Shown: positions 24,941-32,753, numbered from the stretch's first letter. The stretch is DNA of 64,000 nucleotides from VRUE01 sp963714155 (GCA_963714155.1 OY970236.1:1922001-1986000), one strand, 5' to 3'. Numbers and translations: made by a program. Notes: a model not told the origin generated them from the letters alone.

Positions 24941-25582
24941 ATGTCAACCGCTGACCCCGACGTGCGTGCGACACCGGCGCCGAGCGGGGACCGCCGAGTC
25001 GCGCAGGGTCAATCGACGCGGGCGCTGCTGCTCGCCGCCGCCACCGACCTGCTGCGCGAGGAGGGCTACGCCGCGACCTCGACCCGCGCCGTCGCCGAGC
25101 GCGCCGGGGCGCGACTCTCACTAGTCCACTACCACTTCGGCTCCAAGCGCAGCTTGCTGCTCGCCGTTCTCGAAGACCACACCGAGCGCCTTCTGCAGCG
25201 CCAGCAGGCGATGTTCAGCGACGGCCGGTCGTTTGCCGAGCAGTGGCGCAGCGCCTGCGATTACCTGCGCGAGGACATCGACTCCGGCTACGTACGGATC
25301 CTCTGGGAGCTGTGGGCCGCCGGGCTTGCCGACCCCAAGCTCGCCGAGCGTTGGCGCGCCACCCAACGCCGCTGGCGCGAGCTGATCGAGGCACGCCTCG
25401 AGCGCCTCCAGGCCGAGCGCGGCGCCGAGCTGCCGATGCCCCCCCGCGCCCTAGCCACGCTGATTGGCAACCTCTTCGAGGGTGCGGAGGTCGAGATCCT
25501 CGCCGGCGTCACCAAGGACGAAACCCCACACCTCGAAGCGCTCGAGGCCTGCGCGGCGCTGATCGCATGGGCCGAGCGGTGA
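24941..25582 (+). CDS. TetR/AcrR-family transcriptional regulator
   Basis: 213-residue regulator. The N-terminal helix-turn-helix (about residues 25-70) reads STRALLLAAATDLLREEGYAATSTRAVAERAGARLSLVHYHFGSKRSLLLAVLE, the standard TetR DNA-binding domain. The C-terminal ligand domain follows. The frame extends 18 codons further to 24887, but MSTADPD at 24941 is preferred because a -10 box and operator lie in the extension. It is divergent from the hydrolase-GT fusion and likely represses it and itself. Confidence 0.92.
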   Translation: MSTADPDVRATPAPSGDRRVAQGQSTRALLLAAATDLLREEGYAATSTRAVAERAGARLSLVHYHFGSKRSLLLAVLEDHTERLLQRQQAMFSDGRSFAEQWRSACDYLREDIDSGYVRILWELWAAGLADPKLAERWRATQRRWRELIEARLERLQAERGAELPMPPRALATLIGNLFEGAEVEILAGVTKDETPHLEALEACAALIAWAER

Positions 25583-25610
25583 TGACCCATTACAGGGAAG
25601 TTCGAAGCGA

Positions 25611-25654
25611 AGCGGCTGATGGGATTCGAACCCACGACCTTCTGCATTTGGCAA
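25611..25654 (-). repeat. 3'-half duplicate of tRNA-Gly (putative att repeat)
   Basis: This 44-nt stretch matches 31236-31277 (anticodon loop to discriminator of the intact tRNA-Gly) with two substitutions and a 2-nt insertion. The two substitutions fall on opposite sides of the T-stem and keep it paired (GTGGG/CCCAT here, GAGGG/CCCTT in the intact gene). No 5' half, D-arm or acceptor partner is found upstream, so this is a fragment rather than a working tRNA. Confidence 0.75.
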
Positions 25655-25772
25655 TTAGGCCGACCTCCAGCCCCGACCTGCAGCGAACATGCTCAGTTGC
25701 AGGGGTTTCGCAGCGGATCCTCAGGTGGCTGCGATTCGCAAATGCGTGCGGATATGCGCCGATATGCAGCCA

Positions 25773-25802
25773 TTCGGGCACTCGCGCGCTCGAGTGCCCG
25801 AA
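25773..25802. repeat. Perfect 12-bp-stem palindrome near the island's left end
   Basis: TTCGGGCACTCG, a 6-nt loop CGCGCT, then CGAGTGCCCGAA. No T-run follows on either strand, so it may be a protein-binding or recombination site rather than a terminator. Two GATATGC copies lie just to its left. The other 200 nt of this gap show no gene. Confidence 0.55.
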
Positions 25803-25873
25803 ATTCGACGTGGCGGTTTCATTTCCCTGGCCGACAACCGCAATCGGCAGCCCCAGGCGGGTAAGCTGAACTG

Positions 25874-26098
25874 ATGTCCACTTCCCGCGAGTACGAGGTC
25901 GTGCTGACGCCTGAGGCCGAGGGTGGGTTCAGCGTGGCCGTCCCCGCCCTTCCCGGCTGCGCGAGCCAGGGCGAGACCCGCGAAGAGGCCCTATCGATGA
26001 TCCGCGAGGCGATCGAGGCCTACATCGAATCGCTCGTCGCGCACGGCGACCCCATTCCCGGGCCGGTCGAGATCGAGCGAGTCACCGTCGCCGCGTGA
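25874..26098 (+). CDS. hicB: HicB-family antitoxin
   Basis: 74-residue HicB with the partial RNase-H-like fold: YEVVLTPEAEGGFSVAVPALPGCASQGETREEALSMIREAIEAYIESLV. The G-G-F-x-V-x-x-P-x-L-P-G-C core is diagnostic. No separate C-terminal DNA-binding domain is present. It overlaps hicA by 4 nt (GTGA), so the pair is translationally coupled in hicB-hicA order. A TAAGCT hexamer 6 nt before the ATG could be a -10 of a leaderless transcript. Confidence 0.92.
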   Translation: MSTSREYEVVLTPEAEGGFSVAVPALPGCASQGETREEALSMIREAIEAYIESLVAHGDPIPGPVEIERVTVAA

Positions 26099-26322
26099 CT
26101 CCGCGGCTCCCGGCCGTAACGCCGCGCCAAGCGGTCCGCGGGCTGGAGCGCTGCGGCTGGAAACTCGATCGGGTCAAGGGGAGTCACCACGTCTTCCGGC
26201 ATCCCAATCACGGCCATCGGGTCGTCGTCCCGATGCACAGCCGCGACTTGGCCAAGGGAACGCTCAACCAGATCGTCAGCGCCTCCGGCTTGGATCGCGC
26301 CGAGTTTCTGAAGCTTCTCTGA
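26095..26322 (+). CDS. hicA: HicA-family mRNA interferase toxin
   Basis: 75-residue toxin with a dsRNA-binding-like fold. The family motif is intact: LERCGWKLDRVKGSHHVFRHPNHGHRVVVPMHSRDLAKGTLNQIVSASGL, including the catalytic His within GSHH. HicA cleaves mRNA when not neutralised by HicB. It starts with GTG inside the last codons of hicB. Seen inside the tRNA-Gly island, where toxin-antitoxin pairs often stabilise elements. Confidence 0.93.
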   Translation: MTPRLPAVTPRQAVRGLERCGWKLDRVKGSHHVFRHPNHGHRVVVPMHSRDLAKGTLNQIVSASGLDRAEFLKLL

Positions 26323-26494
26323 GGGCACCAAGGCTGGGCGTCTCTTAGAGAGGTACTCGGCGGGGGTCCCACCCCCCAACGATTGTTGCGGCGGGACACA
26401 CACCCAGGCGCGAGGTGGTTTGGCTGCTCGATAGGCGTGGTATCCGAGCGACGTTCCCCACCGATCGGGAGGGCCGTAGGACGGGAGTCACGGC

Positions 26495-27631
26495 ATGAGA
26501 GTCAGAATTTGCGGATTCTTCGGCTGGCTCGACCAAGTGCCGATGCGGATCGCGGACTTCTTCTACGTACTCACCGGAGGCGGAGAGAAGGTGCGGCGGT
26601 CGCGCGGTCGCGAGCGTAAGGGCTTCGCGCTCTACTTCTTCTTCCTCACGGTCGAGGTGTTTCTCGGCGGTGCCGCGCGTTGGATGATGACCCGCGGGGC
26701 GATCATCTGGATCGATCTGGTCGTCCCCCTCGGCAACTGGGTCATGGTGGTGCCCTGGGTCATCGCATTGAGGCGGCCTGTCTGGTCGGTGGCCGCGCTC
26801 GCCCGCGTCGGCGGGCACGGCGACGAGCGCCTCGACCCCGACATCGCCCACCGGCCCGACCAGGAGGAGCGACAGCAGCTCTTCGTCGCGATGGCCGACC
26901 TCTGGACATACGAAGTCAATATCCCGATGCCCAAGCGAGTCGTGATTGTCGATTATCCGATCGCCGGGGCGATGGTGCGTCGTGACACGCTGCTTTTCAC
27001 TACGGCTGCGATACGGTCCCCCGCGCTCCCGGCACTGCTCGGCCATGAGCTCTCCCATCTCCGCTCGTCGGACCCTTGGCTCGGGGTTGCGGTCGAACGA
27101 CTGGGAAAGGGGGTTGATCCCTACCCCGGGCTCCAGCTTGAATACATGCCCGGGGCGTGGAAACTCCTCGGTCTGCTCTGTCTGCCCGGGCATTTGGCGA
27201 TCCGCCTGGCGCGCGGCGGGACGGGAGAACGGATGTTGTCCAGCCGCTGGACCGCCTACAAACTAGCGCGTGAGCTGAACGCGGACGCCTATGCCGCCTC
27301 GCTCGGCCAGGCCGAGCTGACCTGCTGGTACCTACGCTCGGTGCGCCCAGCGGACGATGGCCCGTCGCGGTTGATGGATGCCCTTACGCACCACCCTCCA
27401 GTGGGCGAGCGGATCGCCCGTCTACGGGCGCTGCCGCGGCCAGTCCCGTTCGCCGACCTCGAAGACGATCCGGTTGCGGCGACGTGGCCTCGCGAAGCGA
27501 TCCGGGCCTCGGTAGGCAGCCCAGCCCCTGAGAACGTGACGGAGAGGCGGCCGGTCGCAAAGGGCGTTGCTTCTAAGTGTGTTCGCCCTGTGGCTCAGAG
27601 GATTCCTCGTGGTACCCAGACCAGTAGATGA
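26495..27631 (+). CDS. M48-family membrane metallopeptidase (HtpX-like)
   Basis: 378 residues. Two hydrophobic segments (about 43-62 and 70-92) precede a cytosolic peptidase domain with zinc motif H184-E-L-S-H188 (LLGHELSHLRSSDPW) and the third ligand in E260-L-N-A-D264 (ARELNADAYAASLG). The conserved M48 ending THHPPVGERIARLRAL follows near residue 310. The last 50 residues are basic and poorly conserved. Substrate unknown; HtpX-like enzymes degrade membrane proteins. The gene sits inside the island and converges with the NERD-STAND gene, with only 5 nt between stops. A GGGAG ribosome-binding site lies about 7 nt before the ATG. Confidence 0.85.
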   Translation: MRVRICGFFGWLDQVPMRIADFFYVLTGGGEKVRRSRGRERKGFALYFFFLTVEVFLGGAARWMMTRGAIIWIDLVVPLGNWVMVVPWVIALRRPVWSVAALARVGGHGDERLDPDIAHRPDQEERQQLFVAMADLWTYEVNIPMPKRVVIVDYPIAGAMVRRDTLLFTTAAIRSPALPALLGHELSHLRSSDPWLGVAVERLGKGVDPYPGLQLEYMPGAWKLLGLLCLPGHLAIRLARGGTGERMLSSRWTAYKLARELNADAYAASLGQAELTCWYLRSVRPADDGPSRLMDALTHHPPVGERIARLRALPRPVPFADLEDDPVAATWPREAIRASVGSPAPENVTERRPVAKGVASKCVRPVAQRIPRGTQTSR

Positions 27632-27636
27632 GCCTG

Positions 27637-30600
27637 TTAGGAAATGCGTGCCTCGATCGCCCGCACCGCCTCAGTGGCTTCCCGTCCGATCTCTGAGTCA
27701 TCGGCAAAGCGGCGCAACGCCTCTGCTGCTCGCCGGTCGCCGATCTCGGCCAGCTGCGCGACGATGTCGCGGCGCGGGTCGAAGTCGCGTCCTCCGATGG
27801 AGTGGATCCGTTCGGGGTGCTCAAGTGCATCGACCAGCGCATCAACTGCCGCCTGGGGCATCGCGCCCTCCAGTCGCTGCAACAGCACACCACCCTCCTT
27901 CATCCGCCTGACGCTCCTGAACTTTCCGACGAAGCTGACAACGGCATCGGGGTGATCGACGGCGAACCTCTCCCACGCGTCGGCAAGCACCTCATCGTCC
28001 TCGCCGGCAGCCGCGCTCATCAGCTCCATTGCGCTCTGCCACGCAGGGTCGCGCTCGCCGACCGACGACTCGGGCACGGGCAGGCCAGCGCGGGTCAACA
28101 GGGTGATCGCCCTCATGGTGGCCTGCATCGAAAAGTGGGGGCTCATGCACTCCTCCGGGCCAAATCGGGCGACATAGCGACCGACGGCGCCCCGGACCTC
28201 GGGCACGGTTAGATCTTTGATCTCGTCGAGGATGAAGGCGTCGGTCGTCCACCCGTACTCGCAGCCGTCAAGCGCCATCGCCAGCAGCTGAAGGCGCTTC
28301 TCAGGCGGCAAAGTGGAGACCGCCTCGTAGTAGGGGCCAACGATCTCGCTCTCGAATTGGCTGCTGATGATTCCGTAGGCACGCTTGTCCGCGAGCGGAT
28401 CACCCTTCATGGAGAGGGTCGCCTCGATCTCCTCCGCGATGTCTTCCTCGGTCTTTGCCGGCTGCACGCCGCCGAGTGCGCCCAGCGCCTCCAACCGGGC
28501 GCTGTTCAGCATGAGGTTGTTCGTCGAGAGGGCCTCAATCTCATTGACGACCGCCTCCCTCTCCTCGTCGGTTAGGCGCCAAGACCGATCTTCCGCAATT
28601 TGCAGTCCTATGAGACGCAGGTGATAAGCGACATCCCCGACACAATGCGTGATCACGTCGACCCGGAGCGGTAGATCGGAGAAGCGCAGCAAATGGGCCG
28701 CGATCCATAGGGCGCCGCGTCCGGGCTCCGTGTCCGCAGGCAGTAGGCGGTTGACAACCACCAGGACACGATCTGGATCGTCGCGTCCGAGACGGAAGTG
28801 ATTGGTGGCTGCTTGGACCAGAGGCATGGCCGGCGGGCCACCAGATGGTGCGAGCACGTACGTTGCGGCAAAGACGTGGCCCGTCCAGGCACTCGCCAGT
28901 CTGGGGTCGTTCCCCCCTACCGCGCGTGCGCAGATCTCATCGGTGTGTCGCAGGAGCTCGTCCACTCCGTCGACCCAAGTGCCTTCCGCGAGTAGCCGAC
29001 CGATCGCGGAGAGCTGGGCGGTCTGCGCACGGCTTGCATGCGTCGGCAGCTCCCAGTCACAGCTGCTCAGCGTGCCCGACTCGACCTGCAAGCTGACGCT
29101 TGATTCGGTGGTTCGAAGACAAGCCTCGTTGAGGGCGTCGGCGAAAACACCGGCCACAACCTCCGCGGCCGCGGATCCGAGCCGACCGTTAGCGGCACCG
29201 ATGAGGACATCCGGGTCCTCGCACAGCGACAGCAGCGCCCTCAACCGGGCGCGGTCCTCCTCCAAGGCAATCACGTCCGCGCGCAGGCCGCTCGCGCTCG
29301 GAGAGTTGAGCCGGCGACTGAGCACCGCGGGCTCGCTCTCGTCCAGCAGCAAGGCCTCAGCCGCCAAGAAATGCTCGAATTGCTCGTGGCGGAAAGAAAT
29401 GCGGCCTCGCGCTGCGACCAGCAGGGCACAGTCGAAGATCGTTCGAAGCTGCTCATCGGACATGCCGAGCGCGCGGCGGAGTCGCCGCGCCACGTCACCG
29501 CGGCGCTGGAACGGCCGCAACTCCGCGGCCATGTGCGCGGCAATCGACCGCAGGGCACCGCGAGTGACCGGATCGCCCAAGACCAGCTTGTCCACGTAAG
29601 TGTCGAACAGCTCCGCGTGGCTGACGTCAGGCCCGAGGCCGTCTGCGCACTGCGCGGCGACGGAGAGCTCAAGCGGCGTGACAAATGCTTCGCAGCGGTC
29701 GAACAGCTCCGCGTGGGCGTAGACGGCGAGCACTTCCCGACGACCATCGTCGTCGGGAAGGAGCAACTCGACATCCGTGTAGCGCCCGAACCGTGACGCA
29801 TGCTCAGCCTGCTGATCGGTGATGAGCACGCCTCGTCCGGAGGCGCGAACCCGGGCGGTGCGAAGACCGTCAAGCAGACGCCTCTGCCCCTGAGCGGAAA
29901 TCTTGCTGAAGTCGTCGACAATGAATACGACAGCGCGGCCACCAGCATCAGCGGCCTTGAGCAGTGCGTTGACGTTCAGCGCGGTGTATGGCGCGACGGC
30001 CTGCGCGCAAGCGGTACGAAACGAGGCATCGCACATGTCGGCCTCGATCCAGATCGGCAAATGTCCTGCCGTGGCCAACTCGGCGGCGATGTCTTGAGCC
30101 CACAACGTCTTGCCGGTGCCGGAGGCGCCGCGCAGCAGCACCGTGGACCCGCCATTGAGCATCTCCGCCACATCTGGACGGTCCGCTGGCGTGCCATCCA
30201 CCACCGCAGCCGTTCTCGCGATCGGGGCCGTGTTGCCGTGGGCCTCCCGATACAGACCAGCGTAAGCATCGATTGCGGCGGCGCCCGCTCTGCGAACCAG
30301 GTTCTCGGGAGCATCTTCGTCGGCGCGGTACAGATTTAGGTGCCGAACGAAGCGATCCCAATCCTCCTGGGACCACCGCACGGAAGGCCCTGGCTCCTGC
30401 AACCGTTCGAGCAGTGCGTCATAGCCGATCAGCTCCACGTGCTTGCGCGGCTCCCACGTCGAGTCCTCCGGCAAGGTGGGAAACGCGCAGGCAACAGCGT
30501 CGAGGTCCGACCAGAACTTCGGACCGGTCGGCCCCGGAACGGCAGCCCGCCCTGCGAACGCGTGCAACTCATCGCTGAAGTACTGAGAGGCACCGAGTGC

Positions 30601-30909
30601 CTGCTCGAGCGGATTGCGGCGATCCTCCACCGCTCCCGCTCCAACGCCTACTTGCCAGGAGCCGTTGCGAGGGCCGCTCACGATCGGGCCCGGGTAGGTC
30701 TTCAACTCGACCACAATCGTGCGCCAGTCGGTGTTCACAACAAAGTCGACTTGGCGGTCGCCGTTGCGCCCCACCTGCAGGTTGGCGAGGATGCGCGCCG
30801 CAACGCCAAGCGTCTGAAGGTCTCGTTGGAGGCGAGCGAGAAACTGGTGCTCGCTCGGAACTTCAATTTGCTTGCCGAGAAAGACCTCGACGGTGGTGCG
30901 TGTTTTCAT
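27637..30909 (-). CDS. NERD-nuclease/STAND NTPase with helical-repeat C-terminus; candidate Avs-like antiviral protein
   Basis: 1090 residues. The N-terminal 120 residues look like a NERD domain of the PD-(D/E)xK superfamily: D55 (GDRQVDFVV), then E68-L-K70 (TIVVELKTYPG), and the NERD-typical NPLEQA at 99-104. Next comes a P-loop NTPase: Walker A GASGTGKT (261-268), Walker B VVFIVDD (327-333) and a sensor-like GVLITDQQ near 356. The region around 505-525, RISFRHEQFEHFLAAEALL, matches the end of the NACHT/STAND module. The remaining 550 residues are alpha-helical, with HEAT-like repeats at the very end. Effector-STAND-repeat order is that of antiviral STAND proteins. That role is inference; no defence gene beyond hicBA is adjacent. 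The ATG directly follows AGAGG, so the true start could differ slightly. Confidence 0.8.
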   Translation of the reverse strand: MKTRTTVEVFLGKQIEVPSEHQFLARLQRDLQTLGVAARILANLQVGRNGDRQVDFVVNTDWRTIVVELKTYPGPIVSGPRNGSWQVGVGAGAVEDRRNPLEQALGASQYFSDELHAFAGRAAVPGPTGPKFWSDLDAVACAFPTLPEDSTWEPRKHVELIGYDALLERLQEPGPSVRWSQEDWDRFVRHLNLYRADEDAPENLVRRAGAAAIDAYAGLYREAHGNTAPIARTAAVVDGTPADRPDVAEMLNGGSTVLLRGASGTGKTLWAQDIAAELATAGHLPIWIEADMCDASFRTACAQAVAPYTALNVNALLKAADAGGRAVVFIVDDFSKISAQGQRRLLDGLRTARVRASGRGVLITDQQAEHASRFGRYTDVELLLPDDDGRREVLAVYAHAELFDRCEAFVTPLELSVAAQCADGLGPDVSHAELFDTYVDKLVLGDPVTRGALRSIAAHMAAELRPFQRRGDVARRLRRALGMSDEQLRTIFDCALLVAARGRISFRHEQFEHFLAAEALLLDESEPAVLSRRLNSPSASGLRADVIALEEDRARLRALLSLCEDPDVLIGAANGRLGSAAAEVVAGVFADALNEACLRTTESSVSLQVESGTLSSCDWELPTHASRAQTAQLSAIGRLLAEGTWVDGVDELLRHTDEICARAVGGNDPRLASAWTGHVFAATYVLAPSGGPPAMPLVQAATNHFRLGRDDPDRVLVVVNRLLPADTEPGRGALWIAAHLLRFSDLPLRVDVITHCVGDVAYHLRLIGLQIAEDRSWRLTDEEREAVVNEIEALSTNNLMLNSARLEALGALGGVQPAKTEEDIAEEIEATLSMKGDPLADKRAYGIISSQFESEIVGPYYEAVSTLPPEKRLQLLAMALDGCEYGWTTDAFILDEIKDLTVPEVRGAVGRYVARFGPEECMSPHFSMQATMRAITLLTRAGLPVPESSVGERDPAWQSAMELMSAAAGEDDEVLADAWERFAVDHPDAVVSFVGKFRSVRRMKEGGVLLQRLEGAMPQAAVDALVDALEHPERIHSIGGRDFDPRRDIVAQLAEIGDRRAAEALRRFADDSEIGREATEAVRAIEARIS

Positions 30910-31235
30910 CCTCTACCGCGTGGACACGGCGACTAGATTGAACGATAGCCGCGGCCCCAACGGAAGCGCCCCTCCGACGACATGCCCGACCTGCGCTTCC
31001 CTGTCCTCCACGGCCACTCGCAGAAAGGTACTGAAGACGCTGACACGCGCCGACCGTAGCTTCAGTGCTGCCCTAAAGCGAGGCAGAATCGGCCGAAATT
31101 GCCGCTAATCGCCGCGCATCCGCGTCATTTTGGGAACTAGTGCCCAAAACGGAGGCGATATGCGGGGATGGTTCCATTTGGTTTCGGCGATCCGCGCCGA
31201 AACCAACCCGCCCACGTGCAGGACATTCCCGAAAA
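30910..31235. other. 326-nt gap between the NERD-STAND gene and tRNA-Gly
   Basis: No credible coding region. It should hold the promoter of the leftward NERD-STAND gene. It also contains a small hairpin (31128-31149: TTTTGGG, 8-nt loop, CCCAAAA) whose right arm shares AGTGCCC with the palindrome at the island's left end. A GATATGC copy occurs just to its right. The rest shows nothing I can interpret. Confidence 0.5.
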
Positions 31236-31309
31236 AGCGGCTGAAGGGATTCGAACCCTCGACCTTCTGCATGGCAAGCAGACGCTCTAGCCAGCTGAGC
31301 TACAGCCGC
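31236..31309 (-). tRNA. tRNA-Gly (anticodon GCC)
   Basis: Full cloverleaf on the minus strand: acceptor GCGGCTG/CAGCCGC, D-arm GCTC..GAGC, anticodon stem TCTGC/GCAGA with loop TTGCCAT (anticodon GCC) and T-arm GAGGG TTCGAAT CCCTT. The discriminator is U, as usual for tRNA-Gly. CCA is not encoded. A T5 run follows directly. This tRNA is the intact boundary of the island. Confidence 0.97.
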
Positions 31310-31320
31310 ACAAGGCGGCG

Positions 31321-31326
31321 AGTATA
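31321..31326 (-). promoter_or_regulatory. -10 box of tRNA-Gly
   Basis: TATACT on the minus strand, 11 nt upstream of the mature tRNA 5' end. The -35 is not obvious. Confidence 0.5.
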
Positions 31327-31454
31327 GCTGCGCGCAGCGAGAGGCTGGTGGCTCCGTCTGTTCGACTACTACTTAATACTTGGTATGCTGTTCCCGTTCG
31401 TAACGTCTTGGGTCCGCGGCGGTCTCTCCCTCCCCCGTCGCGGGCCGAGGCGCT

Positions 31455-31958
31455 TTAAGCCTCGAGCTCGGCCAGCAGGTCGTTGAGGTCGAGTGGCCGG
31501 GTGTACATCCCGACCTTGTCTCCGGGTGCCGGCTGCGGCCACTCGTCTTTGGGCCGGTCCCAGTAGAGCTCGACTCCGTTGCGATCGGGGTCGTCCAGGT
31601 AGAGCGCCTCGCTGACGCCGTGGTCGGAGGCGCCGGTGAGGCCGACGCCGTTGTCGATCAGGCGCTGCAGCGCCACCGCGAGTGCGCGCCGGGTCGGATA
31701 GCGAATCGCGCTGTGAAAGAGGCCCGTGGTTCCGGGCGCGGGCGGCGCGCCGCCTTTCGATTGCCAAGTGTTGAGGCCGATGTGGTGGTGGTAGCCGCCG
31801 GCAGAGACGAAGGCTGCTTCGTCGCCCATGCGCGCCTGCAGCTCGAAGCCGAGCACGTCGCAGTAGAAGGTCAGGGCGCGATCGAGGTCGGCGACCTTGA
31901 GGTGGACGTGGCCGATCTCGGCGCCGGGGTCGATCGGCTCAGGGATGGAGTCAGCCAT
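31455..31958 (-). CDS. VOC-family (glyoxalase/extradiol dioxygenase-like) protein, CatE type
   Basis: 167 residues. Begins IGHVHLKVADLDRALTFYCDVLGFELQAR, the first betaalphabetabetabeta module, with GGYHHHIGLNTWQSKGG, a segment typical of catechol-2,3-dioxygenase-like CatE proteins. The second half includes ASDHGVSEALYLDDPDRNGVELYWDRP. The H/H/E metal ligand set (H in GHVH, H in SDHG, E in VELYW) is present, so it is likely a metalloenzyme. It overlaps the RNase HI gene by 8 nt and is the third gene of a coupled operon. Confidence 0.88.
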   Translation of the reverse strand: MADSIPEPIDPGAEIGHVHLKVADLDRALTFYCDVLGFELQARMGDEAAFVSAGGYHHHIGLNTWQSKGGAPPAPGTTGLFHSAIRYPTRRALAVALQRLIDNGVGLTGASDHGVSEALYLDDPDRNGVELYWDRPKDEWPQPAPGDKVGMYTRPLDLNDLLAELEA

Positions 31959-32346
31959 CTAGGGCCAGGTTGACGAGGCGGTCGGCCTCGGCGTTGTATT
32001 CGCGTCGTACGTGGCGGATCGACCAGCTGTCAAAGCCCCGCAGCGCCTTCTTCACCTCCGCGTGGAGTTCGCGCATCGTCGCGTCCTTGACCTTGTATTC
32101 GCCCTTGACCTGCTTGACGACCAGCTCGGAATCGCCGACCAGCTCCAGTTCGTCGGCTCCCAGCGCAGCGGCGCGCTCGATGCCCAGTAGCAGCGCTTTG
32201 TACTCGGCAACGTTGTTGGTGGCCCGCCCGATTCGCTCGCCGCGCTCGTCGAGCACGGTGCCATCGGGGTCCTGAACGACAGCGGCAATCGCCGCCGGCC
32301 CCGGATTGCCGCGGGCACCGCCATCGACGTTGACGACGAGCTTCAC
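31951..32346 (-). CDS. Ribonuclease HI-like protein
   Basis: 131 residues with the RNase H fold. The catalytic acids are visible: D in VVNVDGGARGNPGPAA, E in TNNVAEYKALLLGI, D in LELVGDSELVVKQV and D in YNAEADRLVNLAL. This is the short RnhA-like type (Rv2228c N-terminal domain relatives) that removes RNA from RNA/DNA hybrids. The start is GTG at 32346, in a GTGA overlap with the upstream gene; a longer frame running to 33006 is not supported. Confidence 0.92.
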   Translation of the reverse strand: MKLVVNVDGGARGNPGPAAIAAVVQDPDGTVLDERGERIGRATNNVAEYKALLLGIERAAALGADELELVGDSELVVKQVKGEYKVKDATMRELHAEVKKALRGFDSWSIRHVRREYNAEADRLVNLALDG

Positions 32347-32753
32347 CGTCGCCTCAACCAAAAAGCGCGGCGAACGGTCTGCCTGCCGGCGGCACCGAAG
32401 ATGAGTTCTCCGCCCTTCCCCACGCTGGCGTTCCACTGACGGGCGGATCGATCGAGCTGCTCGACGTCCTCGCCCTTGCCGATCTCGACCACGCGTCCCG
32501 CCTGGTCGACCGCCCACTGGTACCAGCAGAGCTCCCAGGCGACGGTGATCCGCACCTCGCTGGAGGATCCAGCAGCGGCGCCAACGGAGGCGGTGGGACG
32601 CCCGAGGCTGCGAGTCAGCCCGGCCACCGTGCGCCCGGCCAGGCTCTCGTTGAAGCAAACGGCGGCCTGCTCGAGCCGGCCGCCCGGCGCCTCCACCTGC
32701 CGCCGCCTGATGTTGGCTCCGGGAGCGGCTGGGTCGCGCTGGTAGATGCTCAC
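32343..32753 (-). CDS. Conserved-looking hypothetical protein
   Basis: 136 residues, family not recognised. It contains QAAVCFNESLAGRTVAGLTRSLGRPTAS and SEVRITVAWELCWYQWAVDQAGRVVEIGKGEDVEQLD. The second part, with aromatic residues and an acidic tail, looks like a small beta-rich domain. It is coupled by GTGA to the RNase HI gene, which supports it being real. No TM or signal peptide. Confidence 0.7.
   Translation of the reverse strand: MSIYQRDPAAPGANIRRRQVEAPGGRLEQAAVCFNESLAGRTVAGLTRSLGRPTASVGAAAGSSSEVRITVAWELCWYQWAVDQAGRVVEIGKGEDVEQLDRSARQWNASVGKGGELIFGAAGRQTVRRAFWLRRR

Larger units (their letters stand above)
25611..31309. mobile_element. Accessory island at tRNA-Gly (hicBA, M48 peptidase, NERD-STAND protein)
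   Basis: The right boundary is an intact minus-strand tRNA-Gly. About 5.6 kb away, on its 3' side and in the same orientation, lies a copy of the tRNA's 3' half. This is the geometry left by integration into a tRNA 3' end. Between the two are only accessory genes: a HicBA toxin-antitoxin pair, an M48 membrane peptidase and a large NERD-STAND NTPase. Base composition inside looks less GC-rich than the flanks by eye. No integrase, transposase or relaxase is present, so the element would be a passive or degenerate island. The boundary call is inference. Confidence 0.5.

Noticed and set aside
25605..25690. Possible full tRNA gene
   Set aside because: Only the 3' half is present; no D-arm or matching 5' acceptor strand can be found.
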